Below, in pieces: positions 33,621-42,077 of a stretch of 54,854 nucleotides of DNA. The notes under the pieces are model-generated. The model had not been told where the DNA came from. It made no database searches and worked only from the letters and a program-made list of their open reading frames with translations. Origin of the DNA: Kitasatospora aureofaciens (GTDB lineage: Bacteria > Actinomycetota > Actinomycetes > Streptomycetales > Streptomycetaceae). The stretch spans positions 1-54,854 of the forward strand of contig NZ_JAHTKP010000052.1 of assembly GCF_019192735.1 (NCBI RefSeq). Direction: 5' to 3'. The position numbers were made by a program, and so were the translations under genes. Within the stretch, counting starts at the first letter, position 1; each line of letters begins with the position of its first letter.

Positions 33621-34619
33621 TCAGTCCTCCCACTGCAGCCGGGCGACCGCGTCCAGGATCCGGTCCACCCCGGGCAGGTGGTGGTGCTCCAGCATCGGCG
33701 GCGGGTACGGGATGTCGAACCCGGTCACCCGCAGCACGGGCGCGGCAAGGTGGTGGAAGCACCGCTCGGTGACCCGGGCGGCGATCTCCGCGCCGGTGCC
33801 GCCGAAGCCGCTCGCCTCGTGCACCACGACGGCCCGGCCGACCGAGCGCACCACCCGGCAGACCGTCTCGTCGTCGAACGGCACCAGGGTGCGCAGGTCC
33901 AGCACCGCGAGGTCCCAGCCCTCGGCCTTCGCCGCCTCGGCCGCCTCCAGGCAGACCGGCAGCGAGGGCCCGTAGGTGATCAGCACGGCCGAGGTGCCGG
34001 TGCGCCGCAGCGCGGCCCTCCCGATCGGCTCGACCGGCGCCGCCGGGTCGAACTCGGCCTTGCCCCAGTAGAGCCGCTTGGGCTCCAGGAAGACCACCGG
34101 GTCGTCGGAGGCGATCGAGGCGCGCAACAGCCCGTACGCGTCGCCCACCGTCGCGGGGGTGACCACGTGCAGGCCGGGTGTGGCGGCGTAGTACGCCTCG
34201 GAGGCGTCGCTGTGGTGCTCGACCCCGCCGATGCCGCCGCCGTACGGGATGCGGACGGTGATCGGCAGCGGGAGCTTCCCGGCGGTGCGGTTGCGCATCT
34301 TGGCGACGTGCGAGAACAGCTGCTCCAGCGCCGGGTAGGCGAACGCGTCGAACTGCATCTCGACCACCGGGCGCAGCCCGTACATCGCCATGCCGATCGC
34401 GGTGCCGAGGATGCCGGCCTCGGCCAGCGGGGTGTCCAGGCAACGCTCCGGGCCGAACTCGGCGGTCAGGCCGTCGGTGATCCGGAAGACGCCGCCGAGC
34501 GCACCGACGTCCTCGCCGAGCACGTGCACCGTCGGGTCCTCGCGCATGGCGTCCCGCAGCGCGGAGTTGAGCGCCTGGGCCATGGTCGAGGTGCGGAGCG
34601 GGACAGCGGTCTGGTTCAT
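33621..34619 (-). CDS. bkdB: Branched-chain 2-oxoacid dehydrogenase E1 beta
   Basis: A 332-residue transketolase-like E1 beta subunit. It shows VHVLGEDVGALGGVFRITDG, the interface/cofactor motif LDTPLAEAGILGTAIGMAMY, YGGGIGGVEHHSDASEAYYA and the C-terminal domain LRTLVPFDDETVCRVVRSVG. It pairs with E1 alpha to bind thiamin diphosphate and decarboxylate branched-chain 2-oxoacids. Its ATG overlaps the E1 alpha stop by one base (TGATG), ensuring coupled synthesis. A long unrelated frame continues upstream and was discarded. Confidence 0.95.
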   Translation of the reverse strand: MNQTAVPLRTSTMAQALNSALRDAMREDPTVHVLGEDVGALGGVFRITDGLTAEFGPERCLDTPLAEAGILGTAIGMAMYGLRPVVEMQFDAFAYPALEQLFSHVAKMRNRTAGKLPLPITVRIPYGGGIGGVEHHSDASEAYYAATPGLHVVTPATVGDAYGLLRASIASDDPVVFLEPKRLYWGKAEFDPAAPVEPIGRAALRRTGTSAVLITYGPSLPVCLEAAEAAKAEGWDLAVLDLRTLVPFDDETVCRVVRSVGRAVVVHEASGFGGTGAEIAARVTERCFHHLAAPVLRVTGFDIPYPPPMLEHHHLPGVDRILDAVARLQWED

Positions 34620-35758
34620 CAGTGCTCCACCTCGGCCTCGGCAGCCAGCTCGGCGGACAACTGGGCGGCCTGCTCCCGCAGTTGCGGGGTCGGCTCGGCG
34701 AAGACGTGGGCGAACAGCGCCATCGGGTCCAGCGCGGCGCCGGCGTGGAACTCGGCCCGCATCCGGGCCGCCAGCGCCTCCGCCTCGTCGGCCGCCTCCT
34801 GCACCAGCCCGTCGTCCAGCAGCCCGAGCTCGCGCAGCGCGCGGTCCATCAGCAGGATCGGATCGTGCTCCCGCCAGGCGGTGACCTCGGCCTCGGTGCG
34901 GTAGCGGGTGGCGTCGTCGGCGTTGGTGTGCGCCTCGATCCGGTAGGTCAGTGCCTCGACCAGGGTCGGGCCGCCGCCGGCCCGGGCCCGTTCGACCGCC
35001 TCGGTGAGCACCGAGTGCAGGGCCGGCGCGTCGTTGCCGTCCACCAGCCGGCCCGGCATGCCGTAGCCGACGGCCTTGTGGGCCAGGGTGGGCGCGGCGG
35101 ACTGCGCGGTGAGCGGGACGGAGATCGCGTAGCCGTTGTTCTGCACCAGGAAGACGACCGGGGCCTGGAGCACGGCGGCGAAGTTCAGCGCCTCGTGGAA
35201 GTCGCCCTCGCTGGTGCCGCCGTCGCCGAGCATGGCGAGGGCGACCACCTGCTCGCCGCGCAGCCGGGCGGCGTGCGCCAGCCCGACGGCGTGCGGGGCC
35301 TGGGTGGCGAGCGGGGTGCAGAGCGGGGCGGTGCGGGCGGCGCGCGGGTCGTAACCGGTGTGGGCGTTGCCGCGCAGCAGGGTCAGCGCCTCCAGCGGGT
35401 CGACGCCGCGGGAGACCACCGCGAGGGTGTCGCGGTAGCTGGGGAACAGCCAGTCCTGCTCGCCGAGCGCCAGCGCGGCGGCGATCTGGCAGGCCTCCTG
35501 GCCGGTGGACGCCGGGTAGACGGCGAGCCGGCCCTGCTTGGTGAGGGTGGTGGCCTGCTGGTTGTAGCGGCGGCCGACCACCAGGCGGCGGTACAGCTCG
35601 CGCAGCAGCGCGGGGTCGTGCTTCTCCAGCGCGGGGGTGCCGAGCACGCGGACGGGGGAGACGTCCGGGAGGAGCGGGGCCGGGTCGGTGCGGGGGGCGG
35701 TCGCCCCGGGCAGCCAGCCGGGCACCGCCGTGTGGTGTCTGTGGTCGAGAACGGTCAT
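34619..35758 (-). CDS. bkdA: Branched-chain 2-oxoacid dehydrogenase E1 alpha
   Basis: A 379-residue E1 alpha. The thiamin-diphosphate/Mg motif is GDGGTSEGDFHEALNFAAVL followed by VVFLVQNN. YPASTGQEACQIAAALALG and FPSYRDTLAVV near residues 80-115, and EALTYRIEAHTNADDATRYR with the phosphorylation-loop-like region, fit the branched-chain rather than the pyruvate enzyme. AGGAGG lies 9 nt before ATG 35758. It is the first gene of bkdABC, divergent from an Lrp-type regulator, with a 14-bp operator 35 nt upstream. Confidence 0.95.
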   Translation of the reverse strand: MTVLDHRHHTAVPGWLPGATAPRTDPAPLLPDVSPVRVLGTPALEKHDPALLRELYRRLVVGRRYNQQATTLTKQGRLAVYPASTGQEACQIAAALALGEQDWLFPSYRDTLAVVSRGVDPLEALTLLRGNAHTGYDPRAARTAPLCTPLATQAPHAVGLAHAARLRGEQVVALAMLGDGGTSEGDFHEALNFAAVLQAPVVFLVQNNGYAISVPLTAQSAAPTLAHKAVGYGMPGRLVDGNDAPALHSVLTEAVERARAGGGPTLVEALTYRIEAHTNADDATRYRTEAEVTAWREHDPILLMDRALRELGLLDDGLVQEAADEAEALAARMRAEFHAGAALDPMALFAHVFAEPTPQLREQAAQLSAELAAEAEVEH

Positions 35759-35792
35759 CTCGGGGCACCTCCTGGGGTGGCGGGGGCTCCCT

Positions 35793-35806
35793 ACCGATTG
35801 TTCGGT
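35793..35806. promoter_or_regulatory. Candidate TetR operator upstream of bkdA
   Basis: ACCGATTGTTCGGT is an imperfect inverted repeat differing by one base from ACCGATCGTTCGGT ahead of paaN (38510-38523). It lies 35 nt upstream of bkdA and 102 nt upstream of bkdR, and a TetR gene lies close by. It is a probable shared regulator site. Confidence 0.6.
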
Positions 35807-35907
35807 CGTCTGTTCATCTTGACCAGAACCGTGACAAGGTGGTGGACATTCGGCCCGAGCGGAGGTCGACTGGTGGCAGTGCGTCCAATCGGTGAGGGTG
35901 GGGGGTC

Positions 35908-36369
35908 ATGTCGGCTGAACAGATGTCCAGACTCGACCGTGTCGACCGGTCGATCCTGCGGCTGCTGCAGCAGGACGGTCGCGCCTCGATCCGCTCGGTG
36001 GCCGAGCGGGTGCACGTGTCCCGGGCCAATGCGTACGCCCGGATCTCCAGGATGGTCGAGGACGGCGTCATTCGCGGCTTCACCGCCCGCGTCGACCACG
36101 AACGAGCAGGTCAGGGCGCGTCCGCGTACATCACCCTGAAGATCGTCCAGAACTCGTGGCGCACCGTCCGGGAGCAGCTGCTGGAGCTTCCCGGGGTCGC
36201 CCACATCGCGCTCGTCGGCGGGGACTTCGACGTCCTGCTGCTGGTGCACACCGCCGACAACCACGCCCTCCGGGAGCTGGTGTTGAACCGCATCCAGTCC
36301 ATCCCGCAGGTGCTCGGCACCCGGACCATGCTCGTCTTCGAGGAGACCGACCAGGTCCCGCCGGACTAG
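35908..36369 (+). CDS. bkdR: Lrp/AsnC-family regulator (BkdR-like)
   Basis: A 153-residue Lrp/AsnC regulator. The helix-turn-helix is RVDRSILRLLQQDGRASIRS followed by VAERVHVSRANAYARISRM. The C-terminal RAM/AsnC ligand domain contains YITLKIVQNSWRTVREQL and VAHIALVGGDFDVLLLVHT. Divergent placement from bkdA matches the classical bkdR arrangement, where the regulator senses branched-chain amino acids or oxoacids and controls the operon. The ATG at 35908 gives the normal N-terminus. It converges on the TetR gene with only 24 nt between. Confidence 0.92.
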   Translation: MSAEQMSRLDRVDRSILRLLQQDGRASIRSVAERVHVSRANAYARISRMVEDGVIRGFTARVDHERAGQGASAYITLKIVQNSWRTVREQLLELPGVAHIALVGGDFDVLLLVHTADNHALRELVLNRIQSIPQVLGTRTMLVFEETDQVPPD

Positions 36370-36393
36370 GGCACCCCCGGCCCTGACAGGGCC

Positions 36394-36978
36394 CTACCGC
36401 GCGCGCAGCCCGTCGAAGGCCAGGTGGACGACCGCGTCCGCGACGCCGTCCGCCGCCTTGAGGCCAGGCCGGTACCACTCCACGATCGAGTTGATCATGC
36501 CGAACAGCAGCCGGGTGGCCAGCCGCGGCTCGACGTCCGCCCGCAGCGCGCCGTCCGCGACGGCCGCCCGCAGCAGCTCGGCCACCTGGTGGTCGAAGTC
36601 CCGGCGCCGCTCCAACGCCCACTGCTCGGTGGCCGTGTTGCCGCGCACCCGCAGCAGCAGGGTGACGTACGGCAGCTCCTCCAGCAGCACCTCGGCGGTC
36701 CGCCGGACCACGTGCTCCAGCCGCGCCACGGCCGGACCCTCGACCGCCGCCGGCTCGGCCAGGATCGCGAACAGCCCGTCCAGCGCCCGCCCGACGGCCA
36801 GCCGCAGCAGCTCCTCCTTGCCGCGGACGTGGTGGTAGATGGACGACTTGGAGATCCCGGCGGCCCGGGACAGGTCCTCCATCGAGGTGCCGTCGTACCC
36901 GCGCTCGTTGAACACGTCGACGGTCACCGCGAGCAGTGACTCGACGGTGTAGGCGGGACGCGTGGTGTGATCGGCCAT
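36394..36978 (-). CDS. TetR-family regulator
   Basis: A 194-residue TetR repressor. The HTH is VFNERGYDGTSMEDLSRAAG followed by ISKSSIYHHVRGKEELLRLA (about residues 21-60), and the rest is a helical ligand domain, including LLLRVRGNTATEQWALERRR and TRLLFGMINSIVEWYRPGL. ATG 36978 is the natural start; a long unrelated frame continues upstream. It lies between bkdR and a mannosyltransferase, with paaN 1.6 kb away. Near-identical operators before bkdA and paaN make it the best candidate regulator of both, probably responding to an acyl-CoA. Confidence 0.92.
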   Translation of the reverse strand: MADHTTRPAYTVESLLAVTVDVFNERGYDGTSMEDLSRAAGISKSSIYHHVRGKEELLRLAVGRALDGLFAILAEPAAVEGPAVARLEHVVRRTAEVLLEELPYVTLLLRVRGNTATEQWALERRRDFDHQVAELLRAAVADGALRADVEPRLATRLLFGMINSIVEWYRPGLKAADGVADAVVHLAFDGLRAR

Positions 36979-37062
36979 CCTCCGAGTATCCCCGGCCCCA
37001 CCACGCGGCACTCGATCGGGTCGGCCGGTCCGCACCGGGACGACCGGCTCCGAGCAGCACCG

Positions 37063-37076
37063 GGACCATTTGGTCC
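37063..37076. promoter_or_regulatory. Small palindrome between tetR and the mannosyltransferase
   Basis: GGACCA-TT-TGGTCC is a perfect 6-2-6 inverted repeat, 85 nt upstream of the tetR start and 74 nt upstream of the mannosyltransferase. It may be an operator in the divergent promoter region. Confidence 0.35.
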
Positions 37077-37110
37077 GCCCCCGGAGAAATGGAGAGGCCC
37101 TAGACTCGGC

Positions 37111-37122
37111 GGACGATCGTCC
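37111..37122. promoter_or_regulatory. Palindrome at the presumed start of mannosyltransferase transcription
   Basis: GGACGATCGTCC is a perfect 12-bp palindrome. A -10-like TAGACT lies at 37101-37106, so the palindrome would cover the transcription start, 28 nt before ATG 37150. It is a plausible repressor site. Confidence 0.4.
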
Positions 37123-37149
37123 ACGGCCAGCAGGGTGGGGTCCAGTCCG

Positions 37150-38415
37150 ATGAACGCAATACCGGCAGTCGCCGACGTGCCCGAGCAGCAGAGCGACGAA
37201 CCGGCGGAAGCACGCGGCACCGGGTGGCAGGAGCGCGCCCGCGCCCTGGTGGTCCGGTTCGGCCCGGCCGTGTGGTGTTACGCGGTGCTCAAGCTGATCG
37301 GCTTCGCCGTCTTCATGAAGCTGCTCTCGTTCTCCGGCGACTACGTCAAGAAGCACCCCCGCTTCGGCGGCGGCGCCAACCCCTGGGACGTCCTGGCCAG
37401 CTGGGACGGCTGGTGGTACCAGCAGGTGGCCGAGTTCGGCTACCACCCGGCGCTGGTGCCGATCCCCGGCGGCCCGGTCGGCTTCAACATCGAGCAGAAC
37501 TCGGCCGCGTTCTTCCCGCTCTACCCGGGCCTGATGCGGCTGACCTCGGACGTCACCGGCCTCGGCCTGTACGGCGCCGGGATGCTGGTCTCGGTGGTGG
37601 CCTCGCTGCTCGCCGCGGCCGGCATCTACGCGGTGGTGGACAAGCTGGCCGGCCCCCGGGCGGGCGTGATCGCGGCCGGCCTCTGGGCGATCGCCCCGGG
37701 CTCGGGCGCCGAGTGGGCGCTCTACTCGGACTCGACCTTCGTCGCGCTGGCCGCCTGGGCCTGCTACTGCGTGATGACCAGGCAGTGGGTCGCGGCCGGC
37801 GTGATCACCCTGGTCGCCGGCCTCAACCGCCCGACCGCGGCGGCGCTGATCGGCGCCGTCGGCCTGGCCGCGCTGGTCGAGCTGTGGCGCCGGGAGAGCG
37901 GCGTCGTCCGCCCGCTGACCGCGCTGCTCCTGGCCCCGGTGGGTCTGCTCGGCTACGTCGGCTGGGTGGGCTCGCAGATGGGCGAGTGGGGCGGCTACTT
38001 CCGGCTCCAGCACGACGCCTGGCTGCACTACTTCGACTGGGGCCAGGGCACCTACTACGCGATCCGGGGTGTGCTGCTGGGCCGCAACGACTACCCGTTC
38101 GCGTTCCCCGTCCCGGACCTGTTCGCCACCCTCATCGTGCTGAGCCTGCCCGTCCTGATCGTGCTGATGATCCGGCTGCGCCCGCCGCTGGTGCTGACCG
38201 CCTACACGCTCGCGACGATCGTCTCGGTGCTCGGCAGCCTGGGCATCTTCGGCAACGTCTCGCGCTATCTGCTGCCCGCGTTCCCGCTGTTCATCGCGCT
38301 CGCGGTGGCGATGCGCAAGCTGAGCTGGCCGGTGCTGGCCGCCGTGCTCGGCACCGGCGCGGTGGCCTCCGGCTGGTACGCCGGGTACGTCATATTCGAG
38401 CTCGGCGTGCCGTAG
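37150..38415 (+). CDS. PIG-V-like GT-C mannosyltransferase (membrane)
   Basis: A 421-residue polytopic protein with about nine hydrophobic segments. After the first helix (VLKLIGFAVFMKLLSFSG) the loop DVLASWDGWWYQQVAEFGY carries the GT-C acidic motif (SWDGWWY), as in PIG-V and bacterial homologues; SAAFFPLYPGLMRL follows. These enzymes transfer mannose from polyprenyl-phosphate-mannose to lipids or proteins on the outer face of the membrane. GGTGGGG lies about 8 nt before ATG 37150. It is monocistronic and divergent from tetR. The acceptor is unknown. Confidence 0.85.
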   Translation: MNAIPAVADVPEQQSDEPAEARGTGWQERARALVVRFGPAVWCYAVLKLIGFAVFMKLLSFSGDYVKKHPRFGGGANPWDVLASWDGWWYQQVAEFGYHPALVPIPGGPVGFNIEQNSAAFFPLYPGLMRLTSDVTGLGLYGAGMLVSVVASLLAAAGIYAVVDKLAGPRAGVIAAGLWAIAPGSGAEWALYSDSTFVALAAWACYCVMTRQWVAAGVITLVAGLNRPTAAALIGAVGLAALVELWRRESGVVRPLTALLLAPVGLLGYVGWVGSQMGEWGGYFRLQHDAWLHYFDWGQGTYYAIRGVLLGRNDYPFAFPVPDLFATLIVLSLPVLIVLMIRLRPPLVLTAYTLATIVSVLGSLGIFGNVSRYLLPAFPLFIALAVAMRKLSWPVLAAVLGTGAVASGWYAGYVIFELGVP

Positions 38416-38501
38416 ACCGTTCGCCGTTTCCGCCCTCGGGAGCGCGTCCGCCACGGACGCGCCCCCATCTGTTTCCACGAAAATCCGGCCCGATTGCCCT
38501 C

Positions 38502-38529
38502 TTGAGCCGACCGATCGTTCGGTTACCCT
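38502..38529 (+). promoter_or_regulatory. paaN promoter with embedded TetR-type operator
   Basis: TTGAGC (38502-38507), a 16-nt spacer and TACCCT (38524-38529) form a plausible promoter. The operator ACCGATCGTTCGGT (38510-38523) fills the spacer, so a bound repressor would block RNA polymerase. The same operator with one change lies ahead of bkdA. Confidence 0.65.
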
Positions 38530-38566
38530 GTGACGTGTCCAGTCCTCCCTTCTGAGGAGCGCACAG

Positions 38567-40264
38567 ATGTCCGCGGTCACCCACCCCCTCGTCAGCGAAA
38601 TCGTCGCGCGCCACCAGGCCACCCTGGACGCCGCGCTCGACGCCGCCGCCAAGCGCGACTACTGGTCGCCCTACCCCGAGTTCCCGAAGGCGTACGGCGA
38701 GAGCGGCCCGGCGGACGGCAAGGCCGCCTTCGACGCCCTGCTCGGCACGACGTTCACCCTCGACGGCCACCCCGCCGACGGCGACCTGGTCGGCGGCGAG
38801 GCCTCCCCGTACGGCGTCGAGCTGGGCATCGGCTACCCGCACGCCGAGCCGGACGCGCTGATCGCCGCCATGCGCGCCGCCCAGCCCGGCTGGGCCGCCG
38901 CCACCCCGCTGGAGCGCGCCGCCGTCTGCGTGGAGATCCTGCACCGGATCAACGCCCGCTCGCACGAGTTCGCGCAGGCCGTCATGCACACCACCGGCCA
39001 GGCCTACGGCATGGCCTTTCAGGCCGGCGGCCCGCACGCCCAGGACCGCGGCCTGGAGGCCGTCGCCTACGCGTACGCCGAGCAGACCCGGCTGCCCCGC
39101 CGGGCCGGCTGGACCAAGCCGCAGGGCAAGCGCGACCCGCTGGTGATGACCAAGGAGTTCACCGTCGTCCCGCGCGGCCTCGCGCTGCTGATCGGCTGCA
39201 ACACCTTCCCCACCTGGAACGGCTACCCAGGCCTGTTCGCCTCGCTGGCCACCGGCAACCCGGTGCTGGTCAAGCCGCACCCGCGGGCCGTGCTGCCGCT
39301 CGCGCTCACCGTCCGGATCGCCCGCGAGGTGCTCGCCGAGGCCGGCTTCGACCCCAACCTGGTCTGCCTGGCCGCCGAGCACGAGGGCGGCACCGTCGCC
39401 CAGACCCTCGCCGTCCACCCCGCGATCCGGATGATCGACTACACCGGCTCCACCGCCTTCGGCGACTGGCTGGAGGAGCACGCCAAGCAGGCGCAGGTCT
39501 ACACCGAGAAGGCCGGCGTCAACGCCGTGGTCATCGACTCCACGGACGACTACAAGGGCATGCTCGGCAACCTGGCCTTCTCGCTCTCGCTCTACAGCGG
39601 CCAGATGTGCACCACCCCGCAGAACCTGCTGATCCCGCGCGGCGGCATCGCCACCGACCAGGGCGACAAGACCTACGACCAGGTGGTCGCCGACCTCGCC
39701 GCCGCGATCGACGGCCTGCTCTCCGACGACGCCCGCGCCGCCGCCATCCTCGGCGCGATCGTCAACCCCGGCGTGCTCCAGCGCTCGGCCGCCGCGGCCG
39801 GCGGCGAGTACGGCGAACTCGCCCTCGCCCCGCGGACGGTGACCTCCCCCGAGTTCCCCGGCGCGGCCGTCCGCACCCCGGCGCTGATCAAGCTGGACGC
39901 CGACAAGCCGGACGACCGCGCGGTCTTCCGCAGCGAGTGCTTCGGCCCGGTCTCCTTCGCCGTCGCCGTCGAATCCACCCCCGCCGCCGTCGAGTTGCTG
40001 CGCGCCACGGTCCGCGACAAGGGCGCGATGACGGCCTCCGGCTACACCACCTCGCCGCAGGTCGAGGCCCTGCTGGTCGAGGCCGCGCTGGACGCCGGCG
40101 TCTCGCTCTCGCTCAACCTCACCGGCGGCGTCTACGCCAACCAGACCGCCGCCTTCTCCGACCTGCACGGCACCGGCGCCAACCCGGCCGCCAACTCGGC
40201 CTACTGCGACGGCGCGTTCGTCGCCAACCGGTTCCGTACGGTGGAGATCCGCCGGCACAGCTGA
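38567..40264 (+). CDS. paaN: Phenylacetic acid degradation protein PaaN (aldehyde dehydrogenase family)
   Basis: A 565-residue aldehyde-dehydrogenase-fold protein of the PaaN family. It shows the N-terminal HPLVSEIVARHQATLDAALD, YWSPYPEFPKAYG, the cofactor region GLALLIGCNTFPTWNGYPGL, the general-base Glu in YTEKAGVNAVVID, and the catalytic Cys in YSGQMCTTPQNLLIP. PaaN-type proteins act in ring cleavage or aldehyde oxidation during phenylacetyl-CoA breakdown; other paa genes are not in the window. TGAGGAG lies before ATG 38567. It is monocistronic with a terminator, and its promoter carries a TetR-type operator. Confidence 0.93.
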   Translation: MSAVTHPLVSEIVARHQATLDAALDAAAKRDYWSPYPEFPKAYGESGPADGKAAFDALLGTTFTLDGHPADGDLVGGEASPYGVELGIGYPHAEPDALIAAMRAAQPGWAAATPLERAAVCVEILHRINARSHEFAQAVMHTTGQAYGMAFQAGGPHAQDRGLEAVAYAYAEQTRLPRRAGWTKPQGKRDPLVMTKEFTVVPRGLALLIGCNTFPTWNGYPGLFASLATGNPVLVKPHPRAVLPLALTVRIAREVLAEAGFDPNLVCLAAEHEGGTVAQTLAVHPAIRMIDYTGSTAFGDWLEEHAKQAQVYTEKAGVNAVVIDSTDDYKGMLGNLAFSLSLYSGQMCTTPQNLLIPRGGIATDQGDKTYDQVVADLAAAIDGLLSDDARAAAILGAIVNPGVLQRSAAAAGGEYGELALAPRTVTSPEFPGAAVRTPALIKLDADKPDDRAVFRSECFGPVSFAVAVESTPAAVELLRATVRDKGAMTASGYTTSPQVEALLVEAALDAGVSLSLNLTGGVYANQTAAFSDLHGTGANPAANSAYCDGAFVANRFRTVEIRRHS

Positions 40265-40283
40265 ACCCCCGGCACCTCTCCCC

Positions 40284-40315
40284 GGGCCCCCGGCGATCAC
40301 CACCGCCGGGGGCCC
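40284..40315 (+). terminator. paaN terminator
   Basis: A perfect 12-bp GC stem (40284-40295 with 40304-40315) with an 8-nt loop, 20 nt after the paaN stop. Confidence 0.8.
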
Positions 40316-40409
40316 GGCGGTTCAGCTCCCGTCCGGGGCGGAGATGATGGAGGCTGGGAGAGCGCCGATCACCGCGGCCAACCACCCTCCGACCACCGGG
40401 AGCTGACAC

Positions 40410-41903
40410 ATGACCGCGAAGCCGACCGTCACCGACGTCCTGATCGTCGGCGCCGGACCGACCGGCCTGCTGCTGGCCGGCGACCTCGCCGCCGCCGGGG
40501 TCGCGGTCACCCTGCTGGAGAAGCGCGGCGCCGAGTCCAACCTCACCCGCGCCTTCGCCGTGCACGCCCGCACCCTGGAACTGCTCGACGCCCGCGGCCT
40601 CGCCGACGACCTCATCGCCACCGGCCGGCCGCTCGGCTCGCTGCGGATGTTCAACCGCCTCGGCGTCGACCTCACCGGCCTGCCGACCCGCTTCCCGTTC
40701 GTCCTGATCACCCCGCAGTACAACGTCGAACGGCTGCTCCACGAGCGCGCGGTGCGGGCCGGCGCGACGATCCTGCGCGGCGCCGAGGTCACCGGCCTGC
40801 GGCAGGACGCCGAGGGCGTCACCCTGGAGACCGCCGACGGCACCACCCATCGCGCCCGGTACGCGGTCGGCACCGACGGCGTCCGCTCGATCGTCCGCGA
40901 CCTGCTCGGCATCCCCTTCCCCGGCGAGTCGGTGGTCGACTCCGTCCTGCTCGCCGACGTCCGGCTGGAGCGTGAGCCCGCCGACACCATCACCGTCGGC
41001 GCCAACGACGCCGGGTTCGCCTTCCTCGTCCCCTTCGGCGACGGCTGGTACCGGGTCATCGCCTGGGACCGCCACGAGCGGGTCCCGGACGGCACCACCC
41101 CCTCACTGGAGCGGATCGCCGCCATCACCGAGGCCGCCCTCGGCGAGGACCCCGGCCTGCGCGAAGCCCGCTGGACGTCCACCTTCCACAGCGACGAGCG
41201 CCAGGTGCCCAGCTACCGCTCCGGCCGGGTCTTCCTCGCCGGGGACGCCGCGCACTGCCACTCGCCGGCCGGCGGCCAGGGCATGAACACCGGCCTCCAG
41301 GACGCCGCCAACCTCTCCTGGAAGCTCGCCGCCGCGCTGCGCGGGCGGGCCACCGACGCGCTGCTCGACACCTACCAGACCGAGCGGCACCCGGTCGGCC
41401 GGACCGTCCTGCGCACCTCCGGCGCCCTGATCCGGCTCGCCCTCGCCGAGTCCGTCCCCACCCGCGCCCTGCGCGGGGCGCTCACCGCGATCGGCAGCCA
41501 CCTCGACCCGGTCACCGAGCGCGGCGCCCGGATGATCTCCGGGATCGGCATCGCCTACCCGGCCCCGAAGGATGCCCATCCCCTGGTCGGCAAGCGCGTC
41601 CCGGACCTGCGGCTGACCGCGCTGGAGAAGCCCCGGGAGGGCGAGGCGGCCGCCCCGGAACGGCTCTACGAGGCGCTGCGCGCCGGGAAGTTCGTGCTGG
41701 TCAGCAATGACGTGCAGACCGCCGCCGAGCCGTGGGCGGACGAGCTGGTCACCGCCGCCCCCGCCGACCCGCACGGCAAGCTGCGCGACACCGTCCTGCT
41801 GATCCGCCCCGACGGCTACGCCGCCTGGGCCGCCGTCGACCCCGGCCACCGCGACATCGCCGAGGCCCTCGCCAGCCACCTCGGCACCCCCGCCAAGGCC
41901 TGA
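40410..41903 (+). CDS. FAD-dependent aromatic monooxygenase (PheA/TfdB type)
   Basis: A 497-residue class A flavoprotein hydroxylase. It has the Rossmann motif LIVGAGPTGLLLAGDLAAAG, the RAFAVHARTLELLDARGL segment, the DG motif GTDGVRSIVRDLLGI, and the FAD-ribityl GD motif VFLAGDAAHCHSPAGGQGMN. A thioredoxin-like C-terminal domain (about 400-497, without redox cysteines) is as in phenol and polyketide hydroxylases. The substrate is probably an aromatic compound; proximity to paaN may be coincidental, since it has its own leader and terminator. It is not part of a visible polyketide cluster. Confidence 0.92.
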   Translation: MTAKPTVTDVLIVGAGPTGLLLAGDLAAAGVAVTLLEKRGAESNLTRAFAVHARTLELLDARGLADDLIATGRPLGSLRMFNRLGVDLTGLPTRFPFVLITPQYNVERLLHERAVRAGATILRGAEVTGLRQDAEGVTLETADGTTHRARYAVGTDGVRSIVRDLLGIPFPGESVVDSVLLADVRLEREPADTITVGANDAGFAFLVPFGDGWYRVIAWDRHERVPDGTTPSLERIAAITEAALGEDPGLREARWTSTFHSDERQVPSYRSGRVFLAGDAAHCHSPAGGQGMNTGLQDAANLSWKLAAALRGRATDALLDTYQTERHPVGRTVLRTSGALIRLALAESVPTRALRGALTAIGSHLDPVTERGARMISGIGIAYPAPKDAHPLVGKRVPDLRLTALEKPREGEAAAPERLYEALRAGKFVLVSNDVQTAAEPWADELVTAAPADPHGKLRDTVLLIRPDGYAAWAAVDPGHRDIAEALASHLGTPAKA

Positions 41904-41951
41904 CGCCACCCCGGCGCTCTTCCCCCGCGCCCCTTCCTTCCCCACGCCTCA

Positions 41952-41981
41952 ATCCCCGCGCCCCGACCGGGGCGCGGGGAT
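41952..41981. terminator. Bidirectional terminator
   Basis: A perfect 13-bp stem (41952-41964 with 41969-41981) with a GACC loop lies between the monooxygenase and the convergent CGNR gene. Confidence 0.8.
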
Positions 41982-42077
41982 CTGCGCGCAGCGGAAGGCC
42001 ACGACGCCGCACCCAAGCACCCGCAGCCCTCCGGCCGCGCCCCCTCACAACCGCGCCCGCGCCCCCGCAGCAGCGTC

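Noticed and set aside
38567..41903. paaN plus FAD monooxygenase as part of an aromatic polyketide cluster
   Set aside because: Each has its own promoter region and terminator, and no polyketide synthase or cyclase is nearby.
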